NCBI RefSeq assembly: GCF_036967215.1
Contig: NZ_CP146016.1
Coordinates: 1,392,501 to 1,456,500, forward strand
Source of the DNA: Sulfolobus tengchongensis
GTDB lineage: Archaea; Thermoproteota; Thermoprotei_A; Sulfolobales; Sulfolobaceae
Length of the DNA stretch: 64,000 bases
Direction: 5' to 3'
Shown here one piece after another: positions 36,981 through 51,085 of the stretch. The position numbers and the translations under genes are program-made. The notes under the pieces were generated by a model. It saw only the letters and a program-made list of their open reading frames with translations. It was not told where the DNA came from and made no database searches. Positions within the stretch are counted from its first letter, which is position 1; each line of letters opens with the position of its first letter.

Positions 36981-37405
36981 TTATTCTATAATTTTAAGGA
37001 GAATACCATATTTATTTAATAAATCTTTTGCTTTAATGAATTCTTTGCCCGCAGTCACTAGCTCAGTAGCTCCTAATAATATTGCATAACTTATACGAAT
37101 TAAATCCAAAGTTCTTAGCTTTGCAACATTAGCTAATTTTATTCCATAATAAAATACCTCAAGAATAATGCCTAATGGTGTATTTGTATAATTAGATGTA
37201 CTTCTAACATTTATGTTAAACTGTGCGAGAATTTTTATTGCATAAGGTAATGGCGAATCATTTAGATTTCTTGATAAATAGCTAATCAGCTCAATTAATC
37301 CTAAACCTGAGATAATTCCTCCACTTTCTAATTCTTTTATTGCTTTTTTCTTCTACGATCATTGAGAATCGATAATATAATAACACTTGTATCAAAATAT
37401 TTCAA
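36981..37405 (-). pseudogene. vapC: vapC PIN-domain toxin gene, frameshifted
   Basis: The DNA is clearly similar to the intact vapC at 54627-55052 along its length: it begins TTGAAATATTTTGATACAAG in the TATTGA overlap with vapB and ends LKIIE. A one-base deletion around codons 16-20 (AATGATC-GTAGAAGA against AACGACTATAGAAGA) puts the frame into stops. Downstream the PIN landmarks survive in the other frame (LIELISYLSRNL, TLDLIRISYAILLG). The antitoxin gene is intact, which is the expected order of decay for a toxin-antitoxin pair. Confidence 0.85.
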
Positions 37406-37632
37406 TATCTCTCCCTTTCTGCTAGAAAGTCTTCTAGAGTTTTATCTATTGTTGGCAGATCAACTTTCCTAGACTTTTCAATAATTTCTTTCCATTCGTT
37501 AGCTTCCCTTAAACCTTGAGATATTATAAAATTCAGCGCCTCATTTCTTGACGAAAATATACCAGAAGAGACTAATTCATCAATAGCCTTAACAATTTCC
37601 CTCTTCACTCTTATCGAAATGACTTCATTCAT
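37402..37632 (-). CDS. vapB: VapB-type ribbon-helix-helix antitoxin (partner toxin broken)
   Basis: The protein has 76 residues. The N-terminal EVISIRVKREIVKAIDELV is a ribbon-helix-helix (CopG) DNA-binding motif; the C-terminal half (EIIEKSRKVDLPTIDKTLEDF) would wrap the toxin. It is about 80% identical by eye to the antitoxin at 54400-54630. Its toxin gene downstream is frameshifted, so this copy can now act only as a repressor or as an antidote to the second toxin. Confidence 0.87.
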   Translation of the reverse strand: MNEVISIRVKREIVKAIDELVSSGIFSSRNEALNFIISQGLREANEWKEIIEKSRKVDLPTIDKTLEDFLAERERY

Positions 37633-37633
37633 A

Positions 37634-37654
37634 GTATGCTATTTAACGTAAACT
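37634..37654 (-). promoter_or_regulatory. Probable operator of the first vapBC pair
   Basis: Read on the minus strand, AGTTTAC and AGCATAC-like half sites seven bases apart lie directly before the vapB ATG, in the same positions as the perfect AGTATAC pair before the vapB at 54400. Ribbon-helix-helix antitoxins usually repress their own promoter at such paired sites. The rest of the 313 bp up to the tRNA shows no gene. Confidence 0.5.
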
Positions 37655-37945
37655 AATAAAAGCTTTTTTAGTATCCCTTCTATTCATAAAATGATATATT
37701 TAGAAAAAACCTAAAATTTTTAGCTTATCATTTAACAAAGTGTTACTAATATCATTTCTAAACGAATATAATTTCCTTTACATTGTCTAGAATAATTTAG
37801 TTAAAAATTGCTTTAAGTCTTAAGGAGAAATCCTCATAACATCTACTACTTAATTATCGTATAAGTACACTAATACTCCCATTATATAGTCGAAAATTAT
37901 ACTATTATGTTACGTTTAGCTTATCCTTAAAAATCTTTAAAGTTA

Positions 37946-38020
<75 letters not shown>

Positions 38021-38680
38021 ATCATAATGATTAATCTGCTGAGGATTATAAAAGTATTTGCGGTCAGATTTGGTTGTAAAGGTTAAATTGATTCTCGTAT
38101 CTGACGGTTAAGATTGAAATTACCCAATATGAACAGAAATAAACATAGAGGAAAGTGAGGTCATTTCAGTAAACACCTTGCTTTTATTATTCTCCCTTAT
38201 ATTATGATCATTCTCACTCCTTTAATTAAAATTAATTGCTTTTGGCTCATCTCTTTTAATGGCATATTTCTTTATGGTTATTCTAACTAACTAGATTCAT
38301 TGTTAGCAAGCAGGGCACTCTCTTGAGGGAAATTCCCTTCATTCTCTCTATTTCCAAGATTCTAGTACGTCCAATTTACGAACTATGGAAGATATTTTCT
38401 TGTGTTTAAAATCTGTCAGTAAAATTAAGATATATTAGTTAATTTCTGTATTTTTTGTCCCGTTTTTGCAAGTGTATTCCCTTAAACCTAACTTTCCTTA
38501 AAGGTAGGACGTTAACCTAAAACAATTACCTCTATAGAGAAGACGTGAAAATCCCAACAAAACCCGGGAATAGAATAAAATAAAAAGAAGGAGGAGAAAA
38601 ATACAAGATTTAGAGAAGGAAAGATTTATAAGGAAAAATAGTAAGAGATGTAACTGTAAAGTAGGGTTTAAAAACTCTCA
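38021..38680 (+). promoter_or_regulatory. CRISPR leader and upstream intergenic region
   Basis: About 660 bp without genes between the tRNA and the first repeat. The last 200 bp are purine- and A-rich (AAAATAAAAAGAAGGAGGAG near 38575) as is usual for Sulfolobales leaders. A TATA box, ATTTATAA at 38624-38631, would start the pre-crRNA near 38655, just ahead of the first repeat. The rest shows nothing recognisable. Confidence 0.65.
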
Positions 38681-39469
38681 GTTAATCCTCTATGGAATTG
38701 AAAGTCACCCTTTCCTACCCTACCTCCGTCCCGTGAGACCGCAACGTTAATCCTCTATGGAATTGAAAGACACCTACACGTCACCAATACGCCACCATCT
38801 CTTACTTAGTTAATCCTCTATGGAATTGAAAGTCTTTCTCCTTTATTGCAACCTCATCCAGCATCTGATTTGTTAATCCTCTATGGAATTGAAAGTTATC
38901 TTCTCGCGATACTTTTCGACTAAGTCAGTCTCTTCTTGTTAATCCTCTATGGAATTGAAAGGCGCTCTTCATAGTGAGCAACATCTCACGGCTGACGATG
39001 GGGTTAATCCTCTATGGAATTGAAAGAGGGGAGTGCCCCACTGCCCCTAGAGCCGTAACCGTGGTTAATCCTCTATGGAATTGAAAGCTACGTACGTTGT
39101 TTATGATGTTCTTTACGAATGTGTTGGTTAATCCTCTATGGAATTGAAAGTTCTTGCTATCTCAACGATTATAGCTGACGTTAACTTCAGCGTTAATCCT
39201 CTATGGAATTGAAAGTGGTATTGGATATAACTGAGGTAAGTAAGGGTCATGTGTTGGTTAATCCTCTATGGAATTGAAATACTAATGCCGAATTCTGTGA
39301 AACTATTATTAGTTCTAAGTGTTAATCCTCTATGGAATTGAAAGGTTGGTACTACTTCGTTCGTTATCATTTGCCCTGACCCGTTAATCCTCTATGGAAT
39401 TGAAAGCTGAGATATACGTATACCGTTCTTCTACTCTTTCCTGTTGCTAATCCTCTATGGAATTGAAAT
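38681..39469 (+). CRISPR. CRISPR array, 13 repeats and 12 spacers, no cas genes nearby
   Basis: The 24-bp repeat starts GTTAATCC and ends ATTGAAAG, the usual 5' handle of Sulfolobales crRNAs, so transcription is on the plus strand from the left. Repeats begin at 38681, 38746, 38809, 38872, 38938, 39003, 39064, 39127, 39192, 39257, 39321, 39383 and 39446. Spacers are 37-42 bp. The tenth repeat ends T instead of G, and the last is degenerate (GCTAATCC..., final T), marking the leader-distal end. The next gene, 78 bp on, is a phosphoesterase; no cas gene occurs in the window, so the array must use Cas proteins from elsewhere. Confidence 0.97.
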
Positions 39470-39546
39470 AACTGACGATATGAGATGTAATAGGTCTCTA
39501 TATTTTATATAGAAATTCTTAAAAGTACAATAGTATAATCTGATAT

Positions 39547-41100
39547 ATGAATAAATGGATACTACTTTCCTTTTTTGCAGTATTTCTGATTTTAACTAGT
39601 CTTCGTTCTTATGCCGTGACTACTGTAACTCCAATTACTCACGTAATTATAATAATAGAGGAGAATCATTCATTTGACAATCTATTTGGAGTGTATCCCT
39701 TCGGATATCCTCCAATAATAAATAACGTTACACTATCGGTAATGTGGCCATATGGTTTGTATTCGAATTACACTCAGCTTGTAAAGAGTAATGGAGTATT
39801 ATCATGGGTCTCCGTACCAGATATACCTTGGCTTCCAATGTCGTATTCTCATCCATATTACGCTGATTCATGGACTACAGCAGATCCCTATGAGGGATGG
39901 ACTGCTTACCATGGCGATTATTGGTTTGGGAAGCCAATTGGTTTCGTATATTACTCTGGTCCTCAATCAATGGCATACTTTTCCTACCAACAAGCCTGGA
40001 TACTTTGGGATTACGCTGAAGAATACGTACTTGCGGATAACTACTTTTCTCCGGTCTTAGGGTTAACAGAGCCAAACAGAGTGGCGTATCTAACAGGATT
40101 TCCACCTAATTTTTACAGTGATGACGCGTCAGATGTGATTCCGTTTAACGAGACAATTATGTACCAATTACAAATAAACAATATAAGTTGGGGTTACTTT
40201 GTTTATATGTTAAATGGAATTCCATTTCCTCTAAATGCATTTACAAGTTTTAACGCGTCTCATGTTTATAACTTGTCTAAGTTCTTTGACGATCTAAAAA
40301 ACGGTAATTTGCCAGCAGTTAGTTGGGTAATGTTCATAGGAGGAGAGAGTGATAGTTATGATATGCACCCCCCATCTAATATTGCTAGCGGAGAAATTAT
40401 GTTAACAAAGGTAATAAATGCCGTAATGGAAAGTAAATATTGGAACTCGTCAGCGATATTTATAACGTTTGATGAAGGAGGGGGATATTACGATCAAGTG
40501 GTGCCTCCAGCAATTAATTACTATGGATTAGGGCAAAGAATACCCCTATTAATTATCTCTCCTTACGCTAAGGAAGCTTATATCGATAATTATACGCTTT
40601 CTGGATACACGCTATTAGCCTTTATAGATTATAATTGGCATCTCCCATGGATAACCAAGTATGTAGAGAACAGTGATTTACAGGGGTTATTATATGCCTT
40701 TAATTTCTCGTTTACTGAACCCAGAGCACCAATAATATTGACGTCATCGAATTGGACATACCCCTTACCTTTACAATACCCAGTACATTACGGCTACGTT
40801 GCTGTGGTTACAACTTATAAAAGTTATGCGGAAATTTACCCTTCACCGGCTTTAAACCTCCTTTTGCCTCTGGAAATATTAGGCTTAGTTATAATATTGG
40901 TTTACTTCCTGTTTAGAAAAGATAACGTAAAGATATTAGCGGTAGGAATGATGTTGCTATTAATGGTTATTAGTGTTTCTCTATACTACTATTCTTTCTA
41001 TAACATTTACAGCTTTATTTCGGAGTACTTCCTCTTCTCCTCATTTACAAGCTTCCTTATTGTCTTAATGTTGGTTGCTAGGAAACTTATAAGAAGGTGA
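39547..41100 (+). CDS. Secreted phosphoesterase (phospholipase C/acid phosphatase family)
   Basis: The protein has 517 residues. A signal peptide (WILLSFFAVFLILTSLRSYA) is followed by HVIIIIEENHSFDNLFGVYP, the metal-binding start of the phosphoesterase family that includes phospholipase C and AcpA acid phosphatase. TFDEGGGYYDQV near 313 is the second metal motif. Three hydrophobic segments at the C-terminus anchor it in the membrane, with the catalytic domain outside, suited to acidic surroundings. It would release phosphate from organic esters. It starts 78 bp after the CRISPR array and has its own promoter (TTTTATATAG near 39500). Confidence 0.86.
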   Translation: MNKWILLSFFAVFLILTSLRSYAVTTVTPITHVIIIIEENHSFDNLFGVYPFGYPPIINNVTLSVMWPYGLYSNYTQLVKSNGVLSWVSVPDIPWLPMSYSHPYYADSWTTADPYEGWTAYHGDYWFGKPIGFVYYSGPQSMAYFSYQQAWILWDYAEEYVLADNYFSPVLGLTEPNRVAYLTGFPPNFYSDDASDVIPFNETIMYQLQINNISWGYFVYMLNGIPFPLNAFTSFNASHVYNLSKFFDDLKNGNLPAVSWVMFIGGESDSYDMHPPSNIASGEIMLTKVINAVMESKYWNSSAIFITFDEGGGYYDQVVPPAINYYGLGQRIPLLIISPYAKEAYIDNYTLSGYTLLAFIDYNWHLPWITKYVENSDLQGLLYAFNFSFTEPRAPIILTSSNWTYPLPLQYPVHYGYVAVVTTYKSYAEIYPSPALNLLLPLEILGLVIILVYFLFRKDNVKILAVGMMLLLMVISVSLYYYSFYNIYSFISEYFLFSSFTSFLIVLMLVARKLIRR

Positions 41101-41762
41101 AATAGTTTGTGTTTACAAGCTTATTTATATTAGTAACTTAGTTTGTGTAACATTTTGAATACCTTACGCTAATTACGAGAAGGACCTTAATTTTCAGATA
41201 CTTCATCAACTATCCATTACAGAGTAGCGTAAATCTACCGTTTCTGGAAGGAAGTGTTTGCATAATAATTTTTAGGCAAAATCTAGTCTAGTACCCTTCT
41301 TCTGTACTTTGTGGGTTTTTCCGAAATTTTTCGTATTTTCTCTATAAACGATGACGTGCTAAATTAGATGGTTCACAAATATAGTTAACAAAGTACTAAA
41401 AACAAGAGAAAAACACTAATCACTTTTAGCACCTCTGCTAAGAGAACGCTAAAATTATTTATAGTATTTTCAAGTAATATGGTTTGACTGCTATGCATAG
41501 TGAAGTTGACGAGATTGTGGAAATAACTCCCACCCAAATCTCCCTATTTGAGGAAATGTATCCACTTTATCAGCAACTATTTCTTGTAAATGAAGAAGCA
41601 GAAACTTTAGAGAACTTAAAAAAGGTATCATAGTTATACCTAGTATAAATTCTCGCTGCATTGTCAACATCTAATGGTTAACACTACTTTTTGGATTATG
41701 GTATTTTATCTGATTATATCGTCAACAAATCCCTTGCTGATAAGTAGCGAAACCATTAATGT
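41101..41762. other. Intergenic region with a short transposase-like upstream motif
   Basis: About 660 bp. TATTTTCAAGTAATA at 41465-41479 resembles the stretch upstream of the ISC1217-type transposases in this window (TTTCAAGTAATA at 33638). GGGTTTTTCC near 41310 is also seen, reversed, near 55217 (GGAAAAACC). These suggest old insertion-sequence debris. A 46-codon frame is listed separately; otherwise nothing is clear. Confidence 0.4.
41493..41633 (+). CDS. Possible small protein or transposase N-terminal fragment
   Basis: A frame of 46 codons, MHSEVDEIVEITPTQISLF and onward, acidic and helical, begins just after a promoter-like CAAGTAATATGG stretch. It may be the first part of a transposase gene whose remainder is lost, or a real small protein. 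No homology is recognised by eye. Confidence 0.3.
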   Translation: MHSEVDEIVEITPTQISLFEEMYPLYQQLFLVNEEAETLENLKKVS

Positions 41763-42191
41763 TTATTTATCATATAATAATTTGTTCCTTACGATCTCTA
41801 ATAGTAATAAGGCCGAATTCTTAACCAGTGTTACGTTATTTAACACTTCGTTTTTTGTTAATCCCTCTGCGAAAATTATCCTTGATATCTGAATAGCCTT
41901 TGGGTTTTGGTCATCTGGTGTGAAGAAGAATTCTACGTTCATCTTAAATAACTCCCTTTTTATTTCACTTATAATATCTGGTCTGTTCTTCAGCTTCTCT
42001 TGCTCCAATTCTATTGATACTGCTACAATATAATATGTTGAATCTGGTCTCGGTCTTATAATAGATATTGGCATCATTCCAGATGGGGGAGCTACTGTGA
42101 AATGAAAATAAAGATCACTGCTCCTAATGAGTTCAACTTTCATTCCAAGTTCCTTAAACCAATTGAAAATTTCGGTATCCGTTGCCATCAT
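41763..42191 (-). CDS. Conserved hypothetical protein at the end of the sre operon (DUF2299-like)
   Basis: The protein has about 142 residues. It starts TDTEIFNWFKELGMKVELI and has HFTVAPPSGMMPISIIRP, features that recall the archaeal DUF2299 family, which has a chaperone-like alpha/beta fold of unknown role. The ATG at 42191 gives an ATGA overlap with the stop of the upstream HAD-like gene; a GTG at 42197 is also in frame. Being last in the sulfur-reductase operon, it may help assemble the enzyme. The family assignment is from memory and tentative. Confidence 0.6.
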   Translation of the reverse strand: MMATDTEIFNWFKELGMKVELIRSSDLYFHFTVAPPSGMMPISIIRPRPDSTYYIVAVSIELEQEKLKNRPDIISEIKRELFKMNVEFFFTPDDQNPKAIQISRIIFAEGLTKNEVLNNVTLVKNSALLLLEIVRNKLLYDK

Positions 42192-42754
42192 GTACACCTT
42201 AACGAGGAATCACCCATTAATGAATCCACGTTATGCTGGGCTGTAATTTCAACTAATTCTTTTAAACTCCTTCTACTCTCCACTTTAGGTAATTGAGAAT
42301 TTTTATTTTTTATTAATAAAATTGTTCGTATTCCTAAAGAGCTGGTAAATAATGCGTATTCCACGTTAGGTGTTATAAATGCAACTGTAGCTAACGAAGT
42401 GTTATATCTTTTGGAAATATAAGTAAGGATCTCTCTAGAAGGAAAGTAATTTCCAGTGTCTTCTGGAGATATCACGTCTTGAATGAAAACGTCTATGTTG
42501 TATCTCATCAGTTGTATTTTCACGTCGATTTTAGGCAAATTGGTTATTACGAGTATCCTGCCTCTATAGCTTAATTCATCTAGATATAGAAAATCGGGAA
42601 ATGGTTTTATGTTTTTAATATCAAAATTATCCATAACTATTTTTACTAATTTGTCAGGGGGATAATATCTGGATAAGGATGATGTAATACTGTTGTAAAC
42701 CTCTAGGGGAGAAAGGTCAAATATTGATGCCAAATCTAACAGATAGGTTATCAT
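42188..42754 (-). CDS. HAD-like protein without the catalytic Asp motif
   Basis: The protein has 188 residues. GRILVITNLPKIDVKIQLM, then VFIQDVISPEDTGNYFPSREIL and FITPNVEYALFTSSLGIRTILL, follow the order of motifs II to IV of HAD phosphatases. The N-terminal DxDxT motif I is absent: the sequence begins MITYLLDLASIFDLS. The protein would therefore be a non-catalytic relative, or a very divergent hydrolase. It overlaps sreD and the next gene by four bases each (ATGA), so it belongs to the operon. Confidence 0.6.
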   Translation of the reverse strand: MITYLLDLASIFDLSPLEVYNSITSSLSRYYPPDKLVKIVMDNFDIKNIKPFPDFLYLDELSYRGRILVITNLPKIDVKIQLMRYNIDVFIQDVISPEDTGNYFPSREILTYISKRYNTSLATVAFITPNVEYALFTSSLGIRTILLIKNKNSQLPKVESRRSLKELVEITAQHNVDSLMGDSSLRCT

Positions 42755-44247
42755 TTGGTATTTACACCCTTTTTAATATTTAAATATCTCTCTATCCAAA
42801 TTTTAGTTAATAACTTTTGTTTGCAATCATTACAGATATCAGTATACTGGGCAGTTCCCGCAAATCCATATTGTAATAATAGAGTGTCCACTTTATTCTT
42901 CACCTTCTCAGATCCTATGGGTTTTCCACAGAACCTACACTTAGTTACGCTCGCTTTATTTACAATTTTCACCTTGAGATCAGATATTCTAGCAAAACCA
43001 GTTAGTGTTATTGCATTTTCTGGACAATTTTTCACACATCTCTGAGAGCCTATGCAATAAGGTATATTATAACTTAATTCTAGTACGTTATTGTTCTTAA
43101 GTTCTGGAACAAGCATTTGGCATGCTCTCACACATACTCCGCACAATACACATTTAGTAGGATCAACTTCAACGTTATAGACACCAGGGACGAAGTCGTC
43201 TTGATTAAGCTGAATTTTCTTAGACATTTCTTCAATTGACCATATTAGGAGTGACCTTCTTCTGCTACGTTGTAATATCACATCTAGAGGTATTTCGGAT
43301 TTCTCTATTTTAATAGGCTTTAATGTCGAGAGTATTTTCTCTAGTTCTTCATCATCCTTAGCCTTTAAAATATTTAAATTTGTGCCAGGAAAATGAGAGG
43401 GTAATTCTTCTAACCTTTTTAAGGCTATCTCTCTACTTTCACATTTAGACGAAACATGAACTATTGGCATTAGTCCAGCAGAATATGATGCCATCACAAA
43501 GGAATCGTGAACTCCAGCTGTGCAGGGCATTATAAATGGGAATACACCCTCTGGTATTTCATCTATGATTGAATCCGTAAATAATATTGAAGCCGGCTTT
43601 TCCTTATAATGTTGCGTTATCGTATTGATGAATTGTACAACTTGATCAGTTGTCGCTACAGGGATTTCGAGATATCCCAAATACGTTGAGGCAGAACAAT
43701 ATCCACAAGCTGTACATTTTTCTGGATAGGCTACTGATGGACCTTCTGGAGCTTTTACTATTAACCCTTGCGGGCATGACTCAATTGCTTTGTTTATCTC
43801 CTTTTCAGCATGAACCTCTGCAAATAACACTGGATATGGCTTATATTCATACATTTTTAATTTCAGAAGGGATCTTCTAGAAACTGAAGAGGAACGAGTA
43901 GGCTGAACTCTATAGACTAAGTCCATGAGTTCTGCTCTTATCGAATACGCAGTAAGTAATGTGAAAATGTAATCTTCAGTTTTACCCTTAAACCAATTTG
44001 TGGGAATTATTAAGATAGCTAATGGCGAGACTCCTAACTTTTGATCTATATCTTCCATCCACCTTTCCTTTCCGTTCTCATTTACTAATAATAATGCTCT
44101 TAACTCGTTATTTCTGATATCCTCTAAGATGTAATCTCCCATTTCTGCTACATAAGATAATTTAGCTTCATCGAAAACCCTTTTTAAGATCTCATCTCCT
44201 ATTATTTCCCTAGCTTTCTTTGAGACTATTAAACCTGCGTTCAACAT
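42751..44247 (-). CDS. sreD: SreD-like polyferredoxin of the sulfur reductase locus
   Basis: The protein has 498 residues. Cysteine groups in order are CTACGYC (about 177), CVLCGVCVRAC (about 366), CIGSQRCVKNCPENAI (about 397), and a C-terminal pair CRFCGK ... CNDCK that may bind zinc or a further cluster. A central part (200-330) resembles an older domain with FIMPCTAG. In Acidianus ambivalens the sre operon encodes a comparable Fe-S protein, SreD. Its exact role is not known; it is likely cytoplasmic. It starts directly after the sreE stop. Confidence 0.75.
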   Translation of the reverse strand: MLNAGLIVSKKAREIIGDEILKRVFDEAKLSYVAEMGDYILEDIRNNELRALLLVNENGKERWMEDIDQKLGVSPLAILIIPTNWFKGKTEDYIFTLLTAYSIRAELMDLVYRVQPTRSSSVSRRSLLKLKMYEYKPYPVLFAEVHAEKEINKAIESCPQGLIVKAPEGPSVAYPEKCTACGYCSASTYLGYLEIPVATTDQVVQFINTITQHYKEKPASILFTDSIIDEIPEGVFPFIMPCTAGVHDSFVMASYSAGLMPIVHVSSKCESREIALKRLEELPSHFPGTNLNILKAKDDEELEKILSTLKPIKIEKSEIPLDVILQRSRRRSLLIWSIEEMSKKIQLNQDDFVPGVYNVEVDPTKCVLCGVCVRACQMLVPELKNNNVLELSYNIPYCIGSQRCVKNCPENAITLTGFARISDLKVKIVNKASVTKCRFCGKPIGSEKVKNKVDTLLLQYGFAGTAQYTDICNDCKQKLLTKIWIERYLNIKKGVNTK

Positions 44248-44895
44248 TTAATTTACACCTAGATATTTCTTCTCAAATTTTAACCAATGATCAAGCTCAG
44301 AACAGACCACCTTATATATTTTAGATCTTGGATCACGAATAACATCGTTAATCCAATCAGGTATCCATGAGAAAATGTGAGTTGTTGCAAAGTTTTTCTC
44401 GTCTTGAATAATCCTAAACGGATCTTTACCTTGATTTCTATATTCGTATTCCTCCTCAATTAGTACTGACATAAATGCCAATAATGAGGAAATGTGATCT
44501 GGTTCTGGGTTAAACTGTGAGGTGAACCTCATAACAAGATTTCTGCTTTTATAAAATCTTATGACATCATTATACTTAAAAGTAGCTATCTTCTCTCCCA
44601 TTAAATTAAAGAGTCTCTTACTCTCCACTGGTATTAACGACTTAACTCCAACTCCGGCTATGAAAAGCGTAGAATATTCTATAAGGTAGTTTTTCCTCTC
44701 TAAGTCACTAAAAACCTTCCTTATCTCCTTGACTCTAATACCTATCTCCTCTAACTGTTTTCCTATCTCCCTATCAATTAGGTCCAGTTTTTCTTGAAGC
44801 TGTTTGTATTCTTCCTCGTAGAATTTGTAAAGGAATAGATCTGCAAACAAATCATAAGTTGCATGTCTTAAATTTAATAAAGCTGTAACTGACAA
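44248..44895 (-). CDS. sreE: SreE: TorD-type assembly chaperone
   Basis: The protein has 215 residues, all helical. The motif [16 protein letters not shown] near 130 is the TorD/DmsD signature, and the tail [11 protein letters not shown] fits as well. Such chaperones bind the Tat signal of the molybdoenzyme until the cofactor is inserted; its client would be SreA. The start is a TTG at 44895, seven bases after GGTGATTG, a near-perfect Shine-Dalgarno, so the missing ATG is not an error. Confidence 0.83.
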   Translation of the reverse strand: MSVTALLNLRHATYDLFADLFLYKFYEEEYKQLQEKLDLIDREIGKQLEEIGIRVKEIRKVFSDLERKNYLIEYSTLFIAGVGVKSLIPVESKRLFNLMGEKIATFKYNDVIRFYKSRNLVMRFTSQFNPEPDHISSLLAFMSVLIEEEYEYRNQGKDPFRIIQDEKNFATTHIFSWIPDWINDVIRDPRSKIYKVVCSELDHWLKFEKKYLGVN

Positions 44896-44919
44896 AATAC
44901 AATCACCAAATCTAAAAAA

Positions 44920-45753
44920 TTACTCACTTGAAGTTGAATTGGAACTATTTCCTTCAGTATATGTTGAGTTATTCCCCTGCGAACCAAGCTGTACTACTCC
45001 GTTTGCTGTCCACACGTTATAATATTCTGCCTCACTTAGTAGTTGCACATCATTATCTGCCGCGTAACTACTTCTCCACGGTAAGTAACCACTAGCCGGC
45101 TGGGCTCCAGTTTCTGGTCCTAATACAAATCCTCCTTTATCGTAGAACATTATTGTCCCTGGATCTGTAGGATCAAGAATGTTAGCCCATATTCTAGCCT
45201 GTACCATACAGCCATGGATACATGCTGGTATTCTCTCCTCTGGAGGTAATGTTGGATCATAAATTCTATCGAAACAATGAGTACACTTCTTTGTTACACC
45301 TTCTACGTAGTCAAAGAATCTATTTCCATATGGGCATGCATATATACAGTATTTTGTGCCTATGCATTCATTATAGTCTACCAATACTATACCATCCTCA
45401 GTTCTCTTAAAGGTAGCACCTACTGGGCAAACTTCTGTACAAGGCGCATTAATGCAATGGAAGCAGTTTATTGGAATATTATATACCTTAGTTTGAGGAT
45501 ACGTTCCCACTTCCACATAAAGTACTCTTAACCAGAACATTACATCTAATTCTCCATATGGATTTAGATCTGGCAAAGGTCCAAACATACCTGAGGTGTT
45601 CCATTCTTTGCATGACATCTGACAGCCTGCACAACCGAAACATTTGTTTAAGTCAGTTATTATTGCATAGTTCGCCTTTAATTTAAATGGTGGAGCGTGT
45701 TGAACTCCACCTTGCCTTATATCCAATTTAATTTGAGGTGTGGATTGAGACAT
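44920..45753 (-). CDS. sreB: SreB: iron-sulfur electron transfer subunit
   Basis: The protein has 277 residues and four cysteine groups of the DmsB type: [45 protein letters not shown] and CTHCFDR ... CIHGCM. In the third, CIGTKYC has Thr in place of one Cys, as often seen in this subunit family. It would pass electrons between the membrane subunit and SreA. The start is set by AGGTGATC five bases before the ATG, an excellent Shine-Dalgarno. The tail is rich in Asn, Ser and Thr, which is unusual. Confidence 0.88.
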   Translation of the reverse strand: MSQSTPQIKLDIRQGGVQHAPPFKLKANYAIITDLNKCFGCAGCQMSCKEWNTSGMFGPLPDLNPYGELDVMFWLRVLYVEVGTYPQTKVYNIPINCFHCINAPCTEVCPVGATFKRTEDGIVLVDYNECIGTKYCIYACPYGNRFFDYVEGVTKKCTHCFDRIYDPTLPPEERIPACIHGCMVQARIWANILDPTDPGTIMFYDKGGFVLGPETGAQPASGYLPWRSSYAADNDVQLLSEAEYYNVWTANGVVQLGSQGNNSTYTEGNSSNSTSSE

Positions 45754-45764
45754 GGGGGATCACC

Positions 45765-50063
<4,299 letters not shown>

Positions 50064-50127
50064 TATATATCTTTGTTCACTTCTCTGTGTTATTTATTTA
50101 AATATTCATTTCATTTATGCGATATTT

Positions 50128-50967
50128 TCACCTAGACATATTTCTATTCATGAATAGATTCTCTATTATCGATTTAGCTGAAGGGTCTAACTTTATCGCG
50201 ATTTCTATTTCTTTTGAGAAATCAGCTTTCAGTTCTTTGAGGATAAGAGCTTTTAATATGTAGTATATTGCCTTTTCCTCCTTAGTTAATGCGAGATTAA
50301 TATAAGTCAATGCTTCATTATACATCTTTAAATTATAATAGCAAAATGCGGTCCAGTAATAATGTTCGGGATTGTTAGGTTCGTAGTGAATGGCTATTTT
50401 AAACTCGCTTAAGGCTAACTTATAATACCCTGTCTCAAAATATATCTTCCCTTTTAGGGCATGAAGTAAAGGCTCATCTTTCCTAAAATTTAATGCCCGA
50501 TTTATTTCAGATAGCGCATCTAATCTTAGCCCTACATTATAATAGCATAATGCCCTCAAGATCCTAGCTTCCACATTGGCCGGATTCATTCTTAGCACTT
50601 CTGATAACTCAATATTTGCCTCTTCATATCTTTCCAGCTTGAACAATATTCTAGCCTTTTTGAATCTATACTCTGAAGAGAATGGTACAATTTCAAGAGT
50701 TCTATTTATGGTCTCCAACGCTTCCTCTAATTTACCCTCATTTTCGAGTATTTCAGCCTTCATTGATAAGATTGAGTAACTATAGGGAAAAGTTTCTACA
50801 CCTTTTTCTAGCTCTTCTATCGCTTTTCCTACATCTCCAATCTTTAGATAAGCTTGCGCTTTAAGTAAGTAAGCTTCTACTGCTTGTACGTTATCTAGAA
50901 TTTTAATTACCTCTTCATAATTTTTATTTTCCATTAGCTCTTCTGCTCTTCTAAGTACATCTTCCAC
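50128..50967 (-). CDS. Tetratricopeptide repeat protein upstream of sreA
   Basis: The protein has 279 residues made almost entirely of 34-residue helical repeats ([57 protein letters not shown]), about seven TPRs. No signal peptide or membrane segment. TPR proteins are scaffolds; here it is first in the minus-strand sre group, 64 bp before sreA, so a role in enzyme assembly is possible. A TATA-like AATAAATTTATT (50990-51001) lies suitably upstream. Confidence 0.82.
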   Translation of the reverse strand: MEDVLRRAEELMENKNYEEVIKILDNVQAVEAYLLKAQAYLKIGDVGKAIEELEKGVETFPYSYSILSMKAEILENEGKLEEALETINRTLEIVPFSSEYRFKKARILFKLERYEEANIELSEVLRMNPANVEARILRALCYYNVGLRLDALSEINRALNFRKDEPLLHALKGKIYFETGYYKLALSEFKIAIHYEPNNPEHYYWTAFCYYNLKMYNEALTYINLALTKEEKAIYYILKALILKELKADFSKEIEIAIKLDPSAKSIIENLFMNRNMSR

Positions 50968-51085
50968 AATTTGAAGTAAACTAGTAAGGAAATAAATTTA
51001 TTGGAAAATATGTATGAAAAATCATATCGATTTAATGAAATGAAACTTTATTTAAATTTTATACCTAATTTAGTTTAGGGCAAGC
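50968..51085. promoter_or_regulatory. Divergent promoters of the sre locus
   Basis: In 118 bp, AATAAATTTATT (50990-51001) faces the TPR-sreABED side, and ACTTTATTTAAA (51045-51056) is about 35 bases before sreC. Shared upstream DNA would allow one regulator to control both halves of the enzyme complex, the membrane anchor and the catalytic part. Confidence 0.55.
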
